Source: Rhabditoides inermis (taxonomy: Eukaryota > Nematoda > Chromadorea > Rhabditida > Rhabditidae). From it: 64,000 bases of DNA. Where the stretch lies: positions 380,001-444,000 of the forward strand of contig CAWZYM010000285.1 of NCBI GenBank assembly GCA_963966185.1, given 5' to 3'. The number at the start of each line of letters is the position of its first letter. Positions within the stretch are counted from its first letter, which is position 1. Below are positions 24,501-36,444 of the stretch, in pieces. Under the pieces are notes generated by a model. That model saw nothing but the letters and a program-made list of their open reading frames with translations, was not told the DNA's origin and did not search any database. The position numbers and the translations under genes are program-made.

Positions 24501-27500
24501 CACAGAATCGACTCCGTCGCCCATCTTGTCAGCAGCAGACGAGCCAACTCCCTTGATCGCATCGTAACCGTCTCCGACCTTGTCCGAGGCAGCAGTTCCG
24601 GCGTCCTTCACGGCATCCACTCCATCTCCGAGCTTGTCGGAAGCGGCAGATCCATGCTCGCCGACCTTTTTGACAGCATCAGATCCCATGTCCTTCACAG
24701 AATCGACTCCGTCGCCCATCTTGTCAGCAGCAGACGAGCCAACTCCCTTGATCGCGTCGAAACCGTCTCCGACCTGGTCCGAGGCAGCAGATTCGGCGTC
24801 CTTCACGGCATCCACTCCATCTCCGAGCTTGTCGAAAGCGGCAGATCTAAGCTCGCCGACCTTCTTGACAGCATCAGATCCCATGTCCTTCACAGAATCG
24901 ACTCCGTCGCTCATCTTGTCAGCAGCAGACGAGCCGAATCCCTTGATCGCATCGTAACCGTCTCCGACCTTGTCCGAGGCAGCAGATCCGGCGTCCTTCA
25001 CAGCATCAACTCCATCTCCGAGCTTGTCGGAAGCGGCAGATCCAAGCTCGCCGACCTTTTTGACAGCATCAGATCCCATGTCCTTCACAGAATCGACTCC
25101 GTCGCTCATCTTGTCAGCAGCAGACGAGCCAAATCCCTTGATCGCGTCGAAACCGTCTCCGACCTTGTCCGAGGCAGCAGATCCGGCGTCCTTCACGGCA
25201 TCAACTCCATCTCCGAGCTTGTCGGAAGCGGCAGATCCAAGCTCGCCGACCTTTTTGACAGCTTCAGATCCCATGTCCTTCACAGAATCGACTCCGTCGC
25301 TCATCTTGTCAGCAGCAGACGAGCCAAATCCCTTGATCGCGTCGAAACCGTCTCCGACCTTGTCCGAGGCAGCAGATCCGGCGTCCTTCACGGCATCAAC
25401 TCCATCTCCGAGCTTGTCGGAAGCGGCAGATTCAAGCTCGCCGACCTTTTTGACAGCATCAGATCCCATGTCCTTCACAGAATCGACTCCGTCGCCCATC
25501 TTGTCAGCAGCAGACGAGCCAAATCCCTTGATCGCGTCGAAACCGTCTCCGACGGCATCCACTCCATCTCCGAGCTTCTCTCCTGTCCACTTGGCTCCGT
25601 CCACCGCTCCATCCTTCACCGCAACGACAGCATCTCCCATCTTCTCACCAGCTTTGTCAGCGGCGTTCTTCCCGAACCCAAACATTCCCTTGAATGCGCC
25701 TTTCACAGCGTCCACTCCGTCTCCAACCGTCTCCGCAGTTGCGTGTCCCATGTCGCCAGCCTTGTCAATTGCTGCCGAACCCATGTCCTTAGCGGCATCA
25801 TAACCGTCTCCAACCTTCTCTCCTGTCCACTTAGCTCCGTCCACCGCTCCATCCTTCACCGCACCAGCAGCATCTCCCGTAGCCTGTCCAGCACTCACTG
25901 CTCCGTCCTTGACCGCTCCAGCAGCATCTCCCATCTTCTCACCAGCTTTGTCAGCGGCGTTCTTCCCGAACCCAAACATTCCCTTGAATGCGCCTTTCAC
26001 AGCGTCCACTCCGTCTCCAACCGTCTCAGCAGTTGCGTGTCCCATGTCGCCAGCCTTGTCAATTGCTGCCGAACCCATGTCCTTAGCGGCATCATAACCG
26101 TCTCCGACCTTCTCTCCTGTCCACTTGGCTCCGTCCACCGCTCCATCCTTCACCGCACCGGCAGCATCTCCCGTAGCCTGTCCAGCACTCACTGCTTCGT
26201 CCTTGACCGCTCCAGCAGCATCTCCCATCTTCTCACCAGCTTTGTCAGCGGCGTTCTTCCCGAACCCGAAAATTCCCTTGAATGCGCCTTTCACAGCGTC
26301 CACTCCGTCTCCAACCGTCTCAACAGTTGCGTGTCCCATGTCGCCAGCCTTGTCAATTGCTGCCGAACCCATGTCCTTGACGGCATCATAACCGTCTCCG
26401 ACCTTCTCTTCTGTCCACTTGGCTCCGTCCACCGCTCCATCCTTCACCGCACCAACAGCATCTCCCGTAGCCTGTCCAGCACTCACTGCTTCGTCCTTGA
26501 CCGCTCCAGCAGCATCTCCCATCTTCTCACCAGCTTTGTCAGCGGCGTTCTTCCCGAACACAAACATTTCCTTGAATGCGTCTTTCACAGCGTCCACTCC
26601 GTCTCCAACCGTCTCCGCAGTTGCGTGTCCCATGTCGCCAGCCTTGTCAATTGCTGCCGAACCCATGTCCTTAGCGGCATCATAACCGTCTCCAACCTTC
26701 TCTCCTGTCCACTTAGCTCCGTCCACCGCTCCATCCTTCACCGCACCAGCAGCATCTCCCGTAGCCTGTCCAGCACTCACTGCTCCGTCCTTGACCGCTC
26801 CAGCAGCATCTCCCATCTTCTCACCAGCTTTGTCAGCGGCGTTCTTCCCGAACCCAAACATTCCCTTGAATGCGCCTTTCACAGCGTCCACTCCGTCTCC
26901 AACCGTCTCAGCAGTTGCGTGTCCCATGTCGCCAGCCTTGTCAATTGCTGCCGAACCCATGTCCTTAGCGGCATCATAACCGTCTCCGACCTTCTCTCCT
27001 GTCCACTTGGCTCCGTCCACCGCTCCATCCTTCACCGCACCGGCAGCATCTCCCGTAGCCTGTCCAGCACTCACTGCTTCGTCCTTGACCGCTCCAGCAG
27101 CATCTCCCATCTTCTCACCAGCTTTGTCAGCGGCGTTCTTCCCGAACCCGAAAATTCCCTTGAATGCGCCTTTCACAGCGTCCACTCCGTCTCCAACCGT
27201 CTCAACAGTTGCGTGTCCCATGTCGCCAGCCTTGTCAATTGCTGCCGAACCCATGTCCTTGACGGCATCATAACCGTCTCCGACCTTCTCTTCTGTCCAC
27301 TTGGCTCCGTCCACCGCTCCATCCTTCACCGCACCAACAGCATCTCCCGTAGCCTGTCCAGCACTCACTGCTTCGTCCTTGACCGCTCCAGCAGCATCTC
27401 CCATCTTCTCACCAGCTTTGTCAGCGGCGTTCTTCCCGAACACAAACATTTCCTTGATTGCGTCTTTCACAGCGTCCACTCCGTCTCCAACCGTCTCCGC

Positions 27501-30500
27501 AGTTGCGTGTCCCATGTCGCCAGCCTTGTCAATTGCTGCCGAACCCATGTCTTTAGCGGCATCATAACCGTCTCCGACCTTCTCTCCTGTCCATTTGGCT
27601 CCGTCCAGCGCTCCATCCTTCACCGCACCAACAGCATCTCCCGTAGCCTGTCCAGCACTCACTGCTCCGTCCTTGACCGCTCCAGCAGCATCTCCCATCT
27701 TCTCACCAGCTTTGTCAGCGGCGTTCTTCCAGAACCCAAACATTCCCTTGAAAGCGCCTTTCACAGCGTCCACTCCGTCTCCAACCGTCTCCGCAGTTGC
27801 GTGTCCCATGTCGCCAGCCTTGTCATTTGCTGCCGAACCCATGTCCTTAGCGGCATCATAACCGTCTCCGACCTTCTCTTCTGTCCACTTGGCTCCGTCC
27901 ACTGCTCCATCCTTCACCGCACCGGCAGCATCTCCCGTAGCCTGTCCAGCACTCACTGCTCCGTCTTTGATCGCTCCAGCAGCATCTCCCATCTTCTCAC
28001 CAGCTTTGTCAGCGGCGTTCTTCCCAAACCCAAACATTTCCTTGAATGCGTCTTTCACAGCGTCCACTCCGTCTCCAACCGTCTCCGCAGTTGCGTGTCC
28101 CATGTCGCCAGCCTTGTCAACTGCTGCCGAACCCATGTCTTTAGCGGCATCATAACCGTCTCCGACCTTCTCTCCTGTCCATTTGGCTCCGTCTACCGCT
28201 CCATCCTTCACCGCAACGGCAGCATCTCCCGCAGCCTGTCCAGCACTAACTGCTCCGTCCTTGACCGCTCCAGCAGCATCTCCCATCTTCTCACCAGCTT
28301 TGTCAGCGGCGTTCTTCTCGAACCCAAACATTCCCTTGAATGCGCCTTTCACAGCGTCCACTCCGTCTCCAACCGTCTCAGCAGTTGCGTGTCCCATGTC
28401 GCCAGCCTTGTCAATTGCTGCCGAACCCATGTCTTTAGCGGCATCATAACCGTCTCCGACCTTCTCTCCTGTCCACTTGGCTCCGTCCACCGCTCCATCC
28501 TTCACCGCACCGGCAGCATCTCCCGTAGCCTGTCCAGCACTCACTGCTCCGTCCTTGACCGCTCCAGCAGCATCTCCCATCTTCTCACCAGCTTTGTCAG
28601 CGGCGTTCTTCCCGAACCCAAACATTCCCTTGAATGCGCCTTTCACAGCGTCCACTCCGTCTCCAACCGTCTCTGCAGTAGCGTGTCCCATGTCGCCAGC
28701 CTTGTCAACCGCGGCCGAACCCATGTCTTTAGCGGCATCATAACCGTCTCCGACCTTCTCTCCTGTCCACTTGGCTCCGTCCACCGCTCCATCCTTCACC
28801 GCACCGGCAGCATCTCCCGTAGCCTGTCCAGCACTCACTGCTCCGTCCTTGACCGCTCCAACAGCATCTCCCATCTTCTCAGCTGCATATGTACCAAAGT
28901 TCTTTGTCTTGCCAGCAATACCACTTGCAAAAGAACCGATACCGCCGGCTAAAAGTTGTAAATCATCATTGCTGATATAGTATATGGTTCAAATCATAAA
29001 TTATCAATGATCAAGTTCATGAAAGACATTGATTTACACTGTTTGAAAAAAGATTTTCTCGTGTTTTTTTTTTAAATTTCATAAACATACAAACCAAAGT
29101 TGGCTGCAGTCATGCTGTCGTTTCCGCTTTCGTCACCATCGGCTGAATCACAACCATAAATAAACAGCAGAGTTACACATTGTTTATTATGCACTCGACT
29201 AAACTGCATGTTTACAAGTCTACACCGGACATTAAGTTATTATTGTATATATTTACAAAAAAACATTGAAACGGAAGAGGTATGTAGGTATATACGCAGG
29301 TGAGGGAGTGGAAAACTGAAGGGCGTCGGCGGAAAGAGAGTAGAGACAGGTAAGCGGGTGCGCAGAGTTGGCGACCGTCCCACTCAGACTGCAGGAATCG
29401 GAAAGATTAGTGCACACACACACTCGCCTGGATGCTACCACAGCACAAGCAACCGAGCACCGACAAAGCCACATGGAAGACAGCGCGACTCACCCTTCTT
29501 GTGAATGGTCGTGCCGGAAGTGACCACCTTTCCGACTGAAACGTTTGTATTGCATATGAGATGTGCTGCTTAACAAAAGAGTGGTAAATCTTCGTGGGAG
29601 AAAACAAAAAAGACAGGAAGACAGACATAGGAAGAGTTATGCTCGACCCACTTTCGCCCTCGACGTCGTCGATGACTGGCTCCTGCTTGGCGAAGTCGAA
29701 CTCGTCGTCGGCCTTCTTCTCCGCCTCCGTGCGCGGCTTCAGGAAGTCCGACAGACCGGACACTGAAAACGAAATATCGGATTTACGCATTGTATTGGAA
29801 TGATCTTTGAGCTTCTGCTATGAAAGAAATCCCAGCAGAAATGTCTATAAACGACCGACAAAATTCAAAAATTCGGTTTTCTGGCCCCAACCCACCGAGC
29901 CCTCCGAGCTGCTGTCCGACCTTGTCCATTCCGTCGCCGGCCGCGTCCTTCGCGTCTCCCGCCGCCTGCTTGGTCGTGTCGGCTGCAAACCATCATCACC
30001 CCATCCCCTCTCCCATCCCTCACCGGCGCTGTTGGCACCGTCCTTGACAGCTTCGCCGGCAGCGCTCGACTTGTCGCCAATGGCCTGTAATAGAGTCGGT
30101 TACACGATTTTCTATTATTCAAGGATCCGAATCTCCGTCTGTATCATTGCATGGTTCTCTGATTGTTTTCCGTGTCATCGTTTAATGATCAGTGCTCACC
30201 TTGCCGATCTCCTTGGCCATGCCCATAATGTCGGCGAGCACATCGCCCTTGGCGGCACCGTCGCCTGCAACCACTGTATCCAAGAACGTTCACAACACAT
30301 GGCCACATCACGCCACACAACGGAGAGAATCTAAGTACTGGTGTTAGCAGCAGCTGCGGCGGCCGCCGGCTGTGCGCCCTGGTTCTGTCCGGTCTGTCCC
30401 TCGGCGATCGCTTTGCCGACTGCGCCGAGGATCTGGCTGAGCATGTGCTGCTGCTCGGCCGACTGGACCGGCTGCTGTGGGGGAGCGGCCTGTCCAGAGG

Positions 30501-31549
30501 CGCCCTGCTGCTGTCTCTCGCCCATTGCCTTGCCGACTGCGCCCAGAATATCCTGCAGCACGTCGGCCTTGTGCTGCTCTGGAAATGTAATGTAATGTTT
30601 TGATATTGGATTATTTTTGAATCATGGTCATAGCATTATGCGCGGCTACTTTACCTTCACATTGGTTTTGTCATGTCATTGTTATAATGGTAAATGAAAA
30701 TCAAACAGCTCACCAGGCTGTTTCTGCTCCTGCTGCTGTGCGGGCTGGGCGGGTGTCTGCATCTTCTGCTGCGAATCGGCCAGCGCCTTCGACACGGCGC
30801 CCAGGATGTCGTTGAACATTGCCGACTTGTCTGGTTAGCGAGTGTGAGTGGCTATGGCTACACTCTCTGTTCTACCACTCCACCACACGTAAGTCTCCAA
30901 CTACGAAAGTGTCCAGTCAACATTGGTTGGTCACTTGTTCATCGGAGAGACTGACCAGACCAGTCCACGTCCACCCACCTCCTTCCTGTCCGGCGGCAGG
31001 CGAGGGAGCCGGGGCGGGCGCGGGAGCCGGCTGCTGCTGCTGCGGGTGGTTCTACAATCGAAATTCGTGTCATGTGCATACGTAGAAGAACCATTGACAC
31101 GGTCCTTTGTGGTGTATTTGTTGAAATTCTAATGATGTGGACAGTGTTTTTAGTGTGAGTGATAAAATGTAATTAAAAAAGAAGATTAAACAGATGAGCG
31201 AGTGAAATATGACTGGAATATGAGAGTATCTCTTCTAGTGCGCTGAATCAAACTACCTGGAAACAAATCGGATTCGCGGTAACAGCTAAGTAAGTGTAAG
31301 TAAAAAAAGCGAATCGGTGCGCACAAGTAGTCAATTAATAGTAAGTATGTATGTACCTTATCATCGAGTGCCTTTCCGACGGCTCCGAGGATGCCGGAGA
31401 ACAGATCGCCACTGCCGCCGCCCTGCGGCTTCGGGTCGGTCGAGGCTGGATAAGGATACTTCATTTCACTGTTTCATAGTACCATAGTCCGTAGAGATGA
31501 AGACCAAGAAGAGAGAAAGAAGAGAACGAACTAGATAGAGGGGGAAAAT

Positions 31550-31589
<40 letters not shown>

Positions 31590-32984
31590 CCATCTTGCGC
31601 ACCCTGCTTCTTGGGTCCGTCGAACTTTGCGTCCTCGCGGGTCATCGTCTCCTCGACATTGTTGCCAGAGTTGCCAGCGCCGCCCTGTCATATAATAGAA
31701 TCCAATGTACTTTTGATATTGTCATCGACACAATCAGTTTTTGTCGACAGATTCGATAGTGTTCGGGTGTATAGAACCGCAGAATTGCAGAAATAGTGCA
31801 TCAATGAATCATAAAGCGTGCGAAAACATTGTTTTGTATCATGCAAAAATTGTTCAAAAGCAAGTGACTTTGCGCTGTGATATATACAAAATAACGAACT
31901 GCAGACATACCAAAATGTATAGAAATAACAAGATGCAGAAACGAGACCATGCAAAACATATGATATTTTTGACACACTGAATTTGTGAGACAAAGCAATG
32001 TATTTGTCTCTATGCTGATCATTTTAGAAATACTAAAATCAAACGAACCTGCTGGTTCTGCTGATTCTGGTTCAGCGCCGCCTGATCCACGATGTTCGAG
32101 ACGCCTTCTTTCACTGAAAAGTCTTTGGTTTTAATTTTTGGCAGTTTTTTTCAGTTTGGTTCATCGTTTTCTATTCACCAATATTTTCACATAGACTGAA
32201 CAGCGAGAAGATCCCTGGCTGCCCATTAGAGAGGGCGCGCAGCGCCCTCTCTTTTGGCTTAGGATAAGGCTCGCGCTAGAATTTTCAAGAAGCGATATCC
32301 AAAGGTCATGTTAGCAGCAACGTGAACTCATCCCATTCATGTTAGTTAGATTCGCACGGTTCCGTAGGCCAGATCACTGGTTGACTCCATCTTTGTATCT
32401 TTTCTATGAAAGAAGTTATGAGCGATCGCGCGCACCCATGAGGCGAGAGGCCAGCGTGTGGGTGTGTGTGTGTGTGTGTGTGGACCGTTTCCAGTCAACG
32501 CTGGCTGCTAGCTCTCTCCCGGTGGGCGGGGGGCGCGAGAGAGAGCGCGAGAGTGCGCGATATTGGCAGAGCGCGCAGACGGTAGTAGACATGCACTTAC
32601 GCCTCAGCTATCCAAAATAAAGAGTAAAATTTCTTTCAAAGCGTTTCTTTTGATACCATGAGAAACGTTGTTGTACATACGCAACAAACACTACCTGTAG
32701 AATGTAGTATATTCAATGACTTGCTACCAGTAGAAATTGTGTCATTCATCATAGTTTTGCGCATACGAATGAACAACGGAGCTTGGCAATCAGGTAGAAA
32801 AGAAATTTCTATGAAATTTAACAAAAGCACATATATTATCTCTTAAAAGTACTCGCGTAAAGAGAGTCAGTTTGTCTTGACCCAATTCAACAAAAGCGCA
32901 TGCATAAAACGTTTACAAATACTAACACAAACCTGCGCATATCTGTTCGATGAATCGATGAAATCGATGAAATGTAATCAATAT

Positions 32985-33027
<43 letters not shown>

Positions 33028-33662
33028 AGAGAGAGAGAGAGGAGCAGGTTTGTGTTAGTATTTGTAAACGTTTTATGCATGCGCTTTTGTTGAATTGGGT
33101 CAAGACAAACTGACTCTCTTTACGCGAGTACTTTTAAGAGATAATTACAACCTGTGTCTCTACTATGTTACTGCTTTTACACTGTCTCGTGACCCAGTCA
33201 CACGCATTGTTGTTTTGCTACTTACTACGAGTGACTCTGTCCCATGATGTGAGAAATGACCGGAAAGAAGAGAGAGAGAGGAAGGGATGTCCCGTGTCCC
33301 GCCAATCAAATCTCAACACTTCCACACCCATCATAGATTTCTATCCCTTCTCTCTCTCCTTCTCTCTCCATGTCTGTCTGTCTCGATCTCTCAGTTTACG
33401 ATTGCTGGAAAAAAGTGCAGTGTAAAGGCCTCAAAACTCTGGTGTCTGGGGCAGTGGATGGTGTACTTTGAGAACGAGGAAGAGAGTAGACATACTATAC
33501 CATATTATATCGTGAAAACTGCTACTGCAGTGGAGTGTAGTGTGACAAACACACCGTCACACCGATTATACCATTATTTGTTACGCGCAACAGTGAACAT
33601 AGGATTGTGTAAGTAAACGTAACAGAAATAAACTGACCCGAGTTGAAAAGGTTGCTGAACAT
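15528..33662 (-). CDS. Giant LEA-like repeat protein (4745 residues)
   Basis: Exons: 33638-33662, 32049-32113, 31603-31684, 31357-31445, 30979-31051, 30714-30830, 30339-30578, 30200-30264, 30024-30084, 29896-29982, 29652-29762, 29494-29535, 29095-29142, 16127-28948, 15844-16077, 15528-15604. Every junction is in phase. There is no signal peptide (start MFSNLFNS). Residues 1-368 are Gln/Ala/Pro-rich with four ILGAVxKA helices. One exon codes for residues ~369-4641: about 11 copies of a 98-residue unit (core DKAGEKMGDAAGAVKDGA) then about 47 of a 65-residue unit (core DKLGDGVDAVKDAGSAASDK). The units are Ala/Gly/Asp/Lys-rich and I see no Cys in them. They resemble group-3 LEA and other amphipathic-helix proteins, which protect membranes and proteins in desiccation or coat lipid surfaces; either role is inference. 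The C-terminal ~104 residues are unique, with three Cys. I cannot name an ortholog. Confidence 0.85.
16290..25560 (-). repeat. 195-bp coding tandem array (~47 copies)
   Basis: The unit is exactly 195 bp (65 codons); for example AGCTTGTCGGAAGCGGC recurs at 195-bp steps through the whole block with no visible indel. Each unit holds three related ~18-28-residue helices (DKxGDGxDAxK). Neighbouring units differ by a few substitutions. Larger blocks of 3, 5 and 25 units are duplicated inside it. Confidence 0.95.
25561..28870 (-). repeat. 294-bp coding tandem array (~11 copies)
   Basis: The unit is 294 bp (98 codons), again without indels, and codes for DKAGEKMGDAAGAVKDG... KWTGEKVGDGYDAAKDMGSAA... 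GAFKGMFGFGKNAA. A three-unit block of 882 bp starting near 25909 is repeated almost exactly from 26791. The last copy is cut short at about 25560-25650, where it fuses to the 195-bp array. Confidence 0.95.
32226..33145. repeat. Dispersed ~0.9-kb repeat with hairpin, copy A
   Basis: It starts with a short palindrome (GAGAGGGCGC/GCGCCCTCTC) and contains a (GT)n tract near 32455-32482. It ends in two inverted arms (32835-32936 and 33044-33145) of about 102 bp that match base for base, with a (GA)n loop between. It lies in intron 1 of the LEA-like gene. Copy B is at 60411-61359. I see no open reading frame worth calling. Confidence 0.85.
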
Positions 33663-33715
33663 TTTGTTGTCGCCAGAGGAGAGAGGAAGATTGGCTAGAA
33701 TCGAATAGTATTGTC

Positions 33716-33752
<37 letters not shown>

Positions 33753-33775
33753 AGTAGAGGAATAACGAGAAAGAA

Positions 33776-33828
<53 letters not shown>

Positions 33829-35366
33829 GGCTCTCCCTCGTATGGTAAACATCTACGACATTCTGCTAGACGCGTTAACATTACATATGCAGGCAAGAAT
33901 AACAGAGGCATGAGATTAGCAAAAACAAAGGCAGCGAGGGAAGAAGGAAAGAGAGGAGGATGTTTACAACAGAAGCGACTCGACTTTTACGAGTTTCGAC
34001 GATGTTTCGGCTGAACAAACAGAGACATGCAGTAAGACTGACCGGCGAGAGTCAGACTGCTCGCGTGACAAAAGAATGTTGCCACACAAACCAAGTGTAA
34101 GACAGAAGTGTCACAGATGTGAGACGATGCGTGAATCGTGAATTACTGCAGTGTCAGTAATCACTCACTAATCAACTGCGTCTATTTCCAGCCGGGATCG
34201 CGATAACTGTTTTGCGTTTTTGCGAGATGTGAATTCAGGTAGCGCGAGACACAAAGGAATGTGAGAAACACCGATGCGAAACAAGGTCACTGAAATGAAA
34301 AGCAAAATGACATGCAGCGCGGCAACATCAAAGAACTAAAATCCTTTGACAATATCAACAAAATAACAAACCACAGGGTGGAACGCGGTTCGAGGGTTGT
34401 TTGAGGGTTGAAATTGGAGAGCCCCCGAGTCTCTCACTCTAACTCTCACCACCCTCTCTCACGGAGGCGGGGCAAGTGTGAGCATCAGACACAGGCGAGT
34501 GAAGGCCACGCGCTAGTGAGAGACGCAGACAGACAAGCGGCGAGAGATGATGCAAACAAAGGAGAGCGCCGAGAAGCATGTGACTAGCAGAACAACAAAA
34601 TAGCAAACAGTGGCGAAGAGATCGAAACGTGTGTTGTTGGTGGTGGCAATAAACCACCGCAAAAAATGTTTGTCGCAGGGTTCACGAGATGTCAATATGC
34701 ACGGATTGATTGTTCTCCGCGAGAACCCAGCTGGTTGTTGTCAGACCGTGTTCCGCATCTCTAAATTCTAAAGGGCAGGCAAAAAAGAGGAGATCGATAC
34801 GATTACCACACTCTCCAAACACAACTGGTTCCCCCACGCGAACTCAAATCGGCTCGCTGTCTGAAAATAAGTACGATACACGAACGGGGCTACCTGTAAT
34901 ATGTCCGGGTCTGCCCTCTGCGATGGTGTTATCGAGAATAGAGATAGAGAAACACCCATAAAAAGAAGTGGCGGCGTGTCACAATGCAATCGAATAACAT
35001 GCATTGTTATGTGTTTTTTGATGAACGGGCAGTAGACTGTGGATGGAAAGTGTTCCTTGTGATTGTTTCCCGAAAAAACACAATGCGTTTCGTCACGAAC
35101 TCGTTTCATCAAGTCGGAAGCGCTTCATCGACAGATTTCTCAAAACCTGTCAAATCAAAAGTGCAGTGTGCCAATGCGACTCGGTCCTCCGTTCCTTCTA
35201 GCGCTATTAGCAGATCGCCCCCCGGGCGGCTATTGAATCGTCTATTCATAAGTCGACGCAACCCCCGCAACTCCATTCACGCCGCTTCTTTCAAGAAGGC
35301 GGCGCGGTCTGAGAGGAGAGGGGGAGGGGAGGGGGGATCCTGATCAGTCAGTCACTCTCCCCAATC
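33663..35366. other. Divergent intergenic region
   Basis: This region separates the start of the LEA-like gene (minus) from the start of the ZP gene (plus), so both promoters should be here. It holds (GA)n tracts at 33720-33750 and 33781-33826 near the LEA-like start. I see no TATA box that I would trust and no coding exon. Confidence 0.5.
33720..33827. repeat. Pair of (GA)n microsatellites
   Basis: Two GA runs of about 30 and 46 bp are separated by about 30 bp. They lie 60-165 bp upstream of the LEA-like ATG, so they fall in its 5' UTR or promoter. Confidence 0.9.
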
Positions 35367-35483
35367 ATGCGGCGCCTCCTGCTACTGCTCCTCTACTGCA
35401 CGTGTGCGCTGGCTGCAAAGTATCCCAACGAAATCGTCGACACTCCAACGGTGCTGTGTGAGCCTGAGGCTATTGTCATAAAG

Positions 35484-35515
<32 letters not shown>

Positions 35516-36075
35516 TCGTCTGTGTCCAGCTCAAGACGACGTCCTCCAACCCGTCACACCTCTACGCGGATGAGTTTTCGGAGGACGCGGACTGTTCGGC
35601 GAGGAATATGAACAGGATCAGCATTCCACTCGGCCAGTGCGGCATGACAGCCGAGACGTCGGTGAGTATTCTATTGATGAGTAACGGAGACATCAGTGAC
35701 TAGTGGAATGAACCTTTCTCTCTACAATAACTCATAATTGAGACATTGCCCATCAGATTTGTCAGTTTTCAGTTTCTACTCTGCTTTTCAGAACATTGTT
35801 TTTAAGCTTATGCAATGCCTTCTTACATATGCGTTCGTGGAATACGTATATGAATGTTAGTTCGTCACATATGTTTCAATGATTACCGGTCCGATCGCCC
35901 ATTGTTGATACGCAGCACTGTACAGTTTTAGGGCAATCAGCAACGTATTCGATAGTTTTGTTTTTGTTTTATACAAATCGATGTGTTTGAAAATCTGGCA
36001 TTCAGGAGGCCGGGACGATCCAGCGCGTCTGCGTCTCCGTCCAGCTCCATCCACTCTTCGTCACAGAGGTATGAC

Positions 36076-36127
<52 letters not shown>

Positions 36128-36389
36128 TTCTCTCTCTCTCTTCGTCTCTCTCTATCTTTGTCTTTTTTTCTCTTCGAAACATGCCCTTCAAAAAGTTTTC
36201 GAAACAATATTCTGGACGCGTTTCGGAGGTGTTTCATTAGCAGTTGAATTCTGAAAACAGTTGTGCTGTGAGAGAAAACTTTTTCGAATTCCAAATACTT
36301 TTCAGGCTGATCGCAGCTACTGCGCACAGTGCGTCTACGTGAGCACCACTGTGCTCGACGATTTCGAGCAGAGCCTTGATATCAGGTAC

Positions 36390-36444
<55 letters not shown>

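Noticed and set aside
16183..28952. Plus-strand open frames of 737-1432 codons, Ser/Thr/Pro-rich or His/Arg-rich, opposite the giant exon
   Set aside because: They are the complement of an exactly periodic coding array; a repeat without stops in one antisense unit stays open in all. They lack splice-linked context, while the minus-strand frame spans the whole exon and joins in phase to 15 others.
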